A stretch of DNA of 64,000 nt from Verticillium longisporum (taxonomy: Eukaryota > Ascomycota > Sordariomycetes > Glomerellales > Plectosphaerellaceae), in the NCBI GenBank assembly GCA_019188255.1, contig JAETXT010000011.1, forward strand, positions 2,232,001 to 2,296,000, given 5' to 3'. Below the pieces are notes generated by a model. It ran no database searches. It had not been told where the DNA came from and saw only the letters and a program-made list of their open reading frames with translations. Made by a program: the position numbers and the translations under genes. Shown piece after piece: positions 56,223 through 64,000 of this stretch (position 1 is the stretch's first letter; every line of letters begins with the position of its first letter).

Positions 56223-56868
56223 GATGCCTATGCGTCGTCGCCACGAGGATCGATCAGTCTGTGGTAGCTATTGACTGTTGCACTGCGGCCGATTGCTGCA
56301 CTGAATTGCGGCACTCGAGTCTCCTCGGCGAAGTCGGATCTGGTGGATAGCCTATGATGTCGCCAGCACAGGCGTGAGACAGCACGGCTCCAAGGTGTTG
56401 CAGGCCAAGGCAATGTCTGTCTGATGATTCAGTGTCCCGCAAAGGGAACGGCGAGTAGAATTGAAGAAAAGTGTCCTGCGTGAGTGCGAGGAAGGTGGTG
56501 TGCTGTGGTTGGAAGCAGGGACAGCATCACGCTGCTCGTGGAAGCAACTGTTGGAGGAAGTTGGCAGGCGCGTTGACAGGTTGATTTGGCTGCACATCAG
56601 TTGACAGGGGACGCGCTCTGCCACGTCTTGCCGCGAAGTCAGGTGTTATAATGGGACGCCCTTCAGAGGGGGGCAGGCGCCTAAGGTGCAGGGGGGGGCT
56701 TCGTAGGGGGTGCGCCTTTGTGGGGCCGAGCATCTTGCACCTCTGTTGTGAGCACCCTCCATCTTCTATCAAGTTATACCTTCCCTACCTGGCCTTCCTA
56801 GTATAGACCCCTCTATTAATGCACCTCTTTTCCCGCCCGTCCCCTCATGACAACATGAACAGGCCCCT

Positions 56869-57754
56869 TCATACAAGCGTTTTCTTCATCATCACCCGGG
56901 GAATGTAGCTGTGTACGCCATCTGGGTTCCGCCACGGGAAACCCACCGGATCGATATAGAACACCTCATAACCCATCCGCCCATACCACTCCTCATTCGT
57001 CTTAAACGGCTGTGACAGTTCCGTCAGTCTCGTCCTCACACGGCAATCTCATGATAGTGTGCTCGTATCCGAAGAAAAAAAACTCACCTCGGGAATCGGC
57101 CTCCCCATGTCCGTGAAGAAGAACCTCTTCCACTCATCAGAAGACTGCGTCTCCTTCTGCGCCGTATCCAACACAATGGTCGTCCCAAACAAAGGCTCCA
57201 GCTTGGCCAGCGCCTCAACCGCCTGCATCGACGCCTTGCCGATGCCGCCCGCCTGGATGGCCCACGAGATGTACAGGTGCTTGATCCACACGGACCCCTC
57301 CTTCGCGAGGCCCATGTCTGCGACGTCCTCCGCCTGCTTCTCCAGCGCCAGGTGCCCGATCGGCCAAAAGGCCTCGCCGCTCGGCGCCCGCGGCGTCAAC
57401 CAGACGTCGGCCGCCGTGTCGCGCAGCGGCGTCGCTTCCTAGGGGTACGTCGTCAGATGGTCTGACAGGAGCTTCTCCCGCCCAGGGATGGCATCGCCGA
57501 GGACCTGGCCGACCAACGTCAGCAGCAGCAGCAACACATAGCGTAGGCCACCATGTTGTAGCAGGACGTACCACCCAGTAGAGGAATTTGCCGCCCTCCA
57601 GCTGCTTCTCTCGCCATTCGACTACCTCATCTGACCGCCAGCCGCAGGCGACACGCTGCTTGAACATGCGGGTCGTGTGTTCATCGGAGCGAGCGTCCCA
57701 GGGGACGAGGCCGACTTTGCTGTTCGCATACAAGTTCATGGTATCGGAGCTCAT
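56869..57754 (-). CDS. GNAT-family N-acetyltransferase
   Basis: Exons (minus): 57754-57572, 57438-57088, 57009-56869; 224 residues, phase 0 at both junctions. The acetyl-CoA-binding motif A region reads HLYISWAIQAGGIGKASMQA, with the expected G-x-G/A pattern before the pantetheine-contacting helix. The final exon gives NEEWYGRMGYEVFYIDP and IPRVMMKKTLV, the typical GNAT 'motif B' strand (Y-x-R-x-G-Y/F). The start at 57754 (MSSDTMNLYANSKVG) is preferred over a far-upstream in-frame ATG at 57871. Substrate not predictable; similar fungal genes are annotated only as GNAT domain proteins. Confidence 0.85.
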
Positions 57755-57871
57755 CTCAGCGTGTTGGAGGATTCCTGCTGTGTATCGTTGCACGTTGCAT
57801 ATCGTTGCACAGCATGCAACCACTCTGAATGGACGAAATGCTTCTTTATGTATGTCCCCCGTCAGACTCAT

Positions 57872-58688
57872 AAGCTGACGGCCATACTAAGCGCCAAGCC
57901 TGTCTCCTCGTGAACAGTCATCATAGGGCAGAGGGACCTCCGAAGGGCGCGCCCGTGTCAGCGGCGCAGGCTAGGTTTGATTGGCAAGCCCGAGAACGAC
58001 ACAGTGTCATCAGGATCCGTTGTGCGTCTCTTGATATGATCTGCCCGAAGGATTTTTGTGGGAAATCACCCGAATGGTCGGGTTTGGCCGCCACACAAAC
58101 GCCAGATCTGAGGCTGGCATACCCAACCCCAACCTCACACACTGGGAGTGTTGCACAAGACGCAACCGTGGCGTCAGCTTCTATCCCATAATGCAACATC
58201 TCCGGCGTCTGTGTCACTTTATAAACTTGAATCTGTTGATATTTGGGTTTTGCGCTCCGTGATGCTGCATGTCTATGTTTGCTCAAGGACCTCAGGCTTG
58301 GCATCATCCTCTCATGTCATCGATGCCCATGTCTCTGCGATTATCTCCCCCGCACCCCCAGTCCAAACCCCCGTCAACCAGCCCAGCAAACCGCGATCCT
58401 CCACCACTATGGCTCCAAACGCCCCGCCAATCCTGTCCACAGCTCGTCACGTTAGACCCACGAATGGTCGAGCTTCCCTTGCCTCGTGTCTTCGTCTGGT
58501 GTTGATTCTCGCGAAGTGCTCAGCCTCATGTACCAGTCACCATCTACCATGAAATGAGCCAGGCGCACAGGGTACGTCTTCCTGTCAGGCGTGCTCGGGC
58601 AAGCTTCGACGCCCCCGCCATAAATCATCTCCTTGGTATCCTCTCCCACCGAATGCATGTAAAGACCAAAGACCACTTCCGGCTGACT
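57872..58688. other. Intergenic stretch, no gene seen
   Basis: About 0.8 kb between the GNAT gene's upstream side and the mtr10 stop. It contains short frames only and a Pro-rich plus-strand frame near 58,330-58,440 without domain features. Confidence 0.5.
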
Positions 58689-61600
58689 CTAGCGGTTGAA
58701 GCGGAAACGATCTGCCTCGAGTTGACCGAGCCCGTCGCGAGGTGCGACATATCGTCGGCGGTATGTGTTGGTGAAATCTTGCAGAAGGGCCCTGACCTGG
58801 CGCATGTTGTTCTGGTCACCGCCGATGCGCTCCTTGATCTTGATCATAAGCTTGTTCGCCTCGGCAGGCGTCACGGTGCCCTGTGGCAACAGTTGCAGCG
58901 TTCGCTCGACCCAGACAGTCGTCTCTGCGGGGAGGAGCTCGAACATGGAGAGCAACACACCGCTACCGTGGGCGTAGCAGTCGCGGGGGAACGTGATCAT
59001 CATGCCAGCGAGCACCTGCTTGACGACCTTTTCGCCGTGGCAGCCGAGGAGGCTCTTAACGATTTCCTGGATCTTCGCTGCATCGACCGCTGGCAGCTTA
59101 TCCGAGGTGGCCGGGTTGTCACCGCCGTATGTCAAAAGATCCCGCAGGAAGTGGAGAGTAGCCGACAGCGGATCGCGTTGCTCGAGCGTAAGGGCATAGA
59201 TGGCGGCCTCGTAAATCGGAAGCAGCAGCTCCGAAGGGATGAGCCTATGGGGGAAGTACAGCAGCGCATCAATGAGGAGACGAAAGAAATCCTCAATGAC
59301 GTCAGGGAGCTCACTAGGCCGCAACTCGTTGAGCACGCGCAAAAAAGTCGTGGCTTGGGCCTCGAAGAAGGAGTAAATGCTCTGAGTGATGGCCTGGTCG
59401 ACGTGCTCGCGCTCCTCGGAGAACTCGCGCATGATGGCCGCGGTAACCCAAAGGAATGCGCCTTGCCTGGAGGCGGCAAATCCGCTGGCCAGCTTGTTTG
59501 CCAGCTCCGGCAGCAGCGGTGTCATGGCCGTCCTGTACGAGATGATCATGTTGCGCCAGCATCGGCAGATCCGCTCACAAATGGGCACAAAGTCGAGGAA
59601 GTTCTCGACAATCTTTGCGAGCACAGGGAAGACCTCTTGCCAGTATTTGACTGCCTGGTTCTCGGCCCCAGGAGCAGAGTAGGGCTTGACGATTTGAACG
59701 AAGATGGAGATCAGCTGCACGTGGACTGTGACGTGGTTGGTGGGCGAGTTCCGACCTCATTGGTCGCTTCTCCTTACCTGCCGAAGCCACCTTGCCTGCC
59801 TCAGTGGTGGCATTGTTGGCCTTGTTCATCAGTCTGGCGACGAGCGGATCACAGTACAGCTTGAGCAGCTTGTACATCTCAGCCTCAGGCTGGACGGCAA
59901 CCACGCTCGCAACACCCTCTGTGATCTCTTCCTGACTCATGTCGGGAAGCTTGTCGAGAATCTGATCGTAAAAGGTCTGGAGTTGGAGGACTTGGTCGCT
60001 GAGAAGTTCTCTGCAGTCAGTGCAGAAATACTTGATCGCCATGGCCGCGGCCCTGACAACCTCCTTAGAATCGGTGTGGAAGGACGAGACAATATAGGTG
60101 AATTGCGGCTCAAGGTATTCGCGGTGCTCGGCTGTCCATTCGGTATAGCGGCCGAGGATCATGATGGTTGCGAACCGGAGCTTTTCGTGGTTGGGCACCT
60201 CCACCAGGAGGGGCATCAGTTGAGGCAGAACAATATTCTCGTCCTTTGGAACCATTTGGCCCATGGCGCGCATGGCGAATAGGGGGCCTCGAGCCCCTGC
60301 CAGTGCGGTACTACACCAGGGGCCGAAGTGGTGGTGCTTCTCTCCGCTGACCACGTCTTGATGCCGTTAAGGACCTTGGTCAGACAGTCCGTCACTCCCA
60401 TGACGGCGCAGGCATCCTTAAGCGTATCACCCATGCGGTGCCTGAATTCACGGAATCTTTCCTCGGCCTCACGATCACCCTCGAACAGGTCGTTTTCGTT
60501 CCCTTCTGGGTATCGGAGGTGGTTGAAGAGAACGTCCACAAGTTTGCCGTAGACATCCACGAGTTGAAGCCTCGCCTCAATGTAGATATCCAAAACAAGG
60601 TACTGCTTGAGCTCGTACCAGAAGTCGAATGTGTGCTCGATGACCTCACGGTCTCGGTCGCGGGCAGCACATTCGAGAACAGCGTCGACGATAGGCCTGA
60701 AGTGGCCTGGCTCGCGCACAATGGCCACGACCCATGATTCGGCAGCAGTCGCGAGAATCTTCGTCAAGGCTTCGTATGTCTCCGTCTCCTCCTCGGCTAC
60801 AGCCTTCTCAATCCTAGGTTGCAATTGAAGGATCCGGGAAAGAAGGAGCTGGATGGTGTCTTGGTTATCGTCGACATCTCTTGTCTCTCGAAGGATCGTG
60901 CAAACGGTCTCCGAAGCCTCCCTGGGTGAGTCGCCAGAAATACCATTGAAAATAACGTCGCAAAGCGGTGAGCGCACAATGGTATTGACGGGCACCTCGC
61001 GTAGCCACGACGTGATGCACTCCATCAGCAGAGGGTCGTCGGCTGGTTTGGCTATAATCGCGATCAGTCTCGTCTCGCGACAGAAGCCCTACCCGGACGT
61101 ACCTGATGCTTGTGCATAGTTGACAAGTAGGTGGACCACTCGTTCCGCATTATCGCCCAGTAGCTCTTTCGTCCTCTCAGACAACTCTTCTTCCTGCCAT
61201 GTCGATTAGAATGATATCGCCGAAAGCGTCGGCCCAAGCAAGGGCGTTCGAGGAGCACCACAGGAAAGCCGACAGTTGCGCGGTCCACGTACTGATAGGG
61301 TGATCTTGCGGCCTTCGGTGACTTCTTCGGGAAGCACGCGAAGGAAGTCGAGAACGGCGGTGTGACTCTGGGGTCCTTCCAGTGCCGACACGACGACGGG
61401 GAGGACATCCTTCCAGTCTTTCATATGTATAGCTAGGACTGCCAAGCAAACGCAGAGCTGGACTCTGATCGGCCTGAGACCGGATGCATAGTGCTTCAGG
61501 AGTAGGAGGATCTGCTCCCTAAGCGCAGGAAGCTCCGAATCCGAAATATCGGTCGAAAGGTCATATGTGAGCTACCATCCTTGTTAGCACACACGGCCCC

Positions 61601-61916
61601 AGGAAGCTTTCCTATTCGATGCAAGTTGCGATCAAACCAACCTTTCCGCGCATCGTGGTAGCTGCGAACAGCTTCGCCTCAGCATCGGCATCGGACTGCA
61701 GAATGCCAATGACGAGCGGCCAAGCATCTTTCTGTGGTCCAAGTCAGCGCTTTCCTCTCAGACTTTCGCATCCTGGCGAGTACCAACCGATTTCTGAAAG
61801 CGCTCCAGGTATTCGTGCGCCTGCTTCTTGGCCTCTCGCTCCCCACCACGCATGGTAACTACCGCCGCAAGCACATTCTCGGGAGTGTACGATCCCTGCG
61901 CACCGTTGGCAGCCAT
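58689..61916 (-). CDS. mtr10: Importin-beta family nuclear transport receptor MTR10/transportin-3, frameshifted in this sequence
   Basis: Karyopherin that imports SR-type mRNA-binding proteins such as Npl3. Exons (minus): 61916-61788, 61731-61642, 61571-61293, 61193-61103, 61042-59778, 59725-58689; 963 residues if frame is restored. Recognisable parts are HYASGLRPIRVQLCVCLAVL near the N-terminus and SHTAVLDFLRVLPEEVTEGR, with HEAT-like helices throughout and a DFTNTYRRRY terminus. In exon 5 the frame is lost at VPHWQGLEAP; the next conserved block LFAMRAMGQMVPKDEN is one frame away. One extra C in the five-base run at 60282-60286 would restore it. Divergent from the SmE gene. Identification firm. 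Confidence 0.93.
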
Positions 61917-62618
61917 GATGGAGGATCGGTCAAGGAGGAATTCGAAGTTGATCTTGACGCAGTAGTGGTAGATATATGTCGGATGAACCACGAGCTATTT
62001 GCAAGCAGCAGGGGGATGACGTCGAGGGGTATATGTTGCGTGATGGTCCAGGGTTGCCTGCTGAGCAGCGTCAAAGCTCAGGAACCAGGTCGAGCGGCAC
62101 AAAGAAAAAGGGTATCGAAAGAGGAGTGTGCTTTTGAGGTGTCTTGGTTGGGTAGGCGAACACGGCCGTCGGAGTAGACACGATACTTGAGCTTAAAAGG
62201 CTGTTGTTGGTGGGGAGGTTGCACGGGCCAATGTCCCCCCAAGTGGAGGAAAATAAAACTGGATGTTAGGCTGTTGCTGGCGGGGCAGCCGGCCAAAGCC
62301 AGGTCAACGGGTGCCTGTAGGTGTGTGTGCCTGTGGCTGGAGGGGGAGGCCGCCACAGCTCTAGCGCGGGGTAGTAGGGAAGATAGTCCAGCCGAGACCC
62401 GCTCACCTCGGTGAACCTGAACTGGGCGCATTGGGGGGATTTCAACGTTTTCCAGCTCCAAGCTGGCAGTTGGTTGTATCCTACGATAACGCGACCCACG
62501 AACCCCAAGACGAATACCGCCCCCCCACGTTCTCCGGCGAAGTTTCACCCGATCGAGCCGCGATTGCACTTTGGATCGCAACGAACAGTTTCTCCCCATC
62601 AGACTTCAGCACATCAAG
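61917..62618. promoter_or_regulatory. Shared divergent promoter region of mtr10 and SmE
   Basis: About 700 bp between the two start codons of mtr10 (minus) and the SmE gene (plus), with no other gene. Pairing of a nuclear import receptor for RNA-binding proteins with a spliceosomal core protein suggests possible co-expression, but this is inference only. Confidence 0.45.
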
Positions 62619-63007
62619 ATGACCGGTCGCGGAGGCGGTGGTGGTCGCAGGGTGCTCCTACCCCCCATCAACTTCATCTTCAAGCTCCTGCAGCAGCAAG
62701 CCACGGTGCAGGTGTGGCTGTATGAGCAGCTTTCAATCCGGATTGAGGGCAAGATTAGGGTAAACACGCATACGATATCTTTTGGGAGCGGAGCAGAGGC
62801 TGACGCGCCGCACAGGGCTTTGACGAGTTCATGAACCTCGTCATCGATAACGCTGTCGAGGTCAAGCAGATTACGAAGACAAACAAGGAGGAGACTAGGC
62901 GCTCACTGGGTAAGATTGGAGGCACATCTTGCTTGGTATGGGACTAACAGCCTGTAGGACAAATTCTCCTGAAGGGCGACAATGTGTCGTTGATCCAAAG
63001 CTTGTAG
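62619..63007 (+). CDS. Small nuclear ribonucleoprotein E (SmE)
   Basis: Core Sm-ring protein of U1, U2, U4 and U5 snRNPs. Exons: 62619-62759, 62816-62909, 62958-63007; 94 residues, the usual SmE length. Sm1 motif: QVWLYEQLSIRIEGKIRGFD followed by EFMNLVIDNA. Sm2 motif: GQILLKGDNVSLIQSL. The N-terminus MTGRGGGGGRRVLLPPINFI is characteristic of SmE. The stop lies 112 bp from the convergent cyclo-ligase gene. Confidence 0.97.
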
Positions 63008-63119
63008 CGGCGCACCAAATATGAAGATCGAACTATAGGCGGTTACCACGCGAAACGACCAGATCACGAGATGCCAACGGCGGCGCTTTAGAAAAAAATG
63101 ATACCATGTTTAAGATTCA

Positions 63120-63932
63120 TCATCGTCGGTGGAGTATTGATGTGTCTGGGCTGTCAGATGAGGTTTTGATCTCGCCATTGCCGAGAACCAGTCCATGGAG
63201 ATTCTTGTCGTACTGCCCAACAGGGACCGGGCCGCCGGAATGAGGAGAGACAAATTGCTCAGAGAGGGCCAGGCCGTAGAGCTGAACAGCATGAGGCTGC
63301 CCGCTTCTGAGAAGTGCCGTTTTGGCCCAGTAACGCTGTAAAAAGAAGTCATAGAAGCCACGTCCATGACCTAGCCTTCTTATCTGGCTAGTCTCGGAAT
63401 CAAGGTCAAAGGCCACACCAGGCATCAGAATCATGTCCAATGTCGTTGACTCAGACTGGTGAGCATCTGGTCCTCCTAAAATCCTTTGCCTGTCTTTGAT
63501 CGTGGTCGGATCGATGCTGGGGATGCCCCATTTGTCTGGCTGCATCGATTCGTAATCCTGGAGATCACGAAGTCGCACCATATCCATAACCCTTGACGGA
63601 GCGTCATTCTCGCCAAGCGGTGATTTGTGAAGATATGGTATAAACACTTGTTTCCCGGACGAGAGAGCATGGCGCACGATGGCATCAGTCTGTATCTCGC
63701 CAGAGGGCATGGACAGGAAAATGCTGACGCGTTCAGCATTGAGATAAGGGCTGAATGTCTTGAGAGATTCGAAAACACTGCGACCTGGTACAGTCAGAAT
63801 ACCGCTTGTATATCAATTCATGCAGGGTAGGTGCAGACTTTGTAAGGAAACGGATTCTTGTGTAATGTCTGCAAGCTTCGACTTCATGAGAGTTCGAAGT
63901 TGCTTCTTTGCAACAGACAAAGAAGAGCTCAT
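63120..63932 (-). CDS. fau1: 5-formyltetrahydrofolate cyclo-ligase (MTHFS/FAU1)
   Basis: Converts 5-formyl-THF to 5,10-methenyl-THF using ATP in folate metabolism. Exons (minus): 63932-63839 and 63784-63120; 252 residues. The intron has a plain GTCTGC donor and a strong TACCAG acceptor. N-terminus SVAKKQLRTLMKSKLADIT carries the basic nucleotide-binding lysines; SPYLNAERVSIFLSMPSGEI begins the core; DKWGIPSIDP and MILMPGVAFD follow; RRLGHGRGFYDFFLQRY is the family's ATP/folate signature. The tail is rather long and ends ILHRR. The whole gene lies within the window, with 68 bp upstream of the start. Confidence 0.95.
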
Positions 63933-64000
63933 TGCGCCGGCTCGAGCACGCGGCGACGCAGTCAAATAGTACCAGACTAACGGTGACTCAAGAAATGTCC

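Noticed and set aside
38978..64000. Secondary-metabolite or other functional gene cluster
   Set aside because: Genes encode unrelated housekeeping functions with mixed orientation; no synthase, cytochrome P450 or transporter set.
1..64000. CRISPR arrays, operons, ribosome binding sites, tRNA or rRNA genes
   Set aside because: The window is eukaryotic; repeats are microsatellites, LTRs or TIRs, and no convincing tRNA A-box/B-box pair was found by eye.

Overview
The window is nuclear DNA of a filamentous ascomycete, most likely a Sordariomycete. The evidence is short introns (about 50-100 nt, GT(A/G)NGN...YAG), a fused MogA-MoeA molybdopterin gene (cnxE type), a fungal Zn2Cys6 regulator, Fot1/pogo transposons, and a large block carrying the footprint of repeat-induced point mutation (RIP). 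This is inferred from gene content; no species is assigned.

Left arm (1-14,050): cnxE, a coiled-coil protein of unknown function, a HEI10-type RING/coiled-coil meiotic protein, and a Zn2Cys6/Fungal_trans regulator, all on the minus strand. Two long stretches (5,715-9,672 and 12,306-14,048) hold no gene I can support.

Centre (about 14,100-32,250): an extremely A+T-rich RIP block. CA and TG dinucleotides are almost gone while CT, CC and CG survive. Nested elements can be resolved in it. (a) A degenerate Ty1/copia element has 289-bp LTRs and a perfect CTTTT target duplication (15,500-26,710). (b) Two nearly identical, unmutated Fot1-like elements lie inside it in inverted orientation (17,827-19,684 and 19,834-21,690). 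(c) An LTR pair of about 690 bp occupies 26,918-30,686. (d) Two miniature LTR (TRIM-like) elements at 27,832-28,820 and 31,477-31,991 have 5-bp target duplications. The block is bounded by a direct repeat of about 110 bp, and each copy is mutated only on its block-facing half.

Right arm (32,250-64,000): about 6.7 kb without a recognisable gene, then a dense run of mostly housekeeping genes. These are ULA1/NAE1 (NEDD8 E1 subunit), a decayed aminoglycoside-phosphotransferase-like gene, a YMR226C-type SDR, a membrane-spanning RBR ubiquitin ligase, peroxisomal MFE-2 (fox2), an F-box protein, a TDA10/GLYK-like P-loop kinase, an ECM11-domain protein, a GNAT acetyltransferase, the importin MTR10, SmE, and 5-formyl-THF cyclo-ligase. 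They do not form one pathway or a secondary-metabolite cluster. Two are meiosis-linked families (HEI10, ECM11), which fits a lineage with a sexual cycle and RIP.

Caution: fox2, the TDA10-like kinase and mtr10 each lack exactly one base in a C/G run, and one Fot1-like copy lacks one C relative to the other. This pattern looks more like sequencing/assembly indels than biology. All exon boundaries were read by eye from splice signals and frame continuity.
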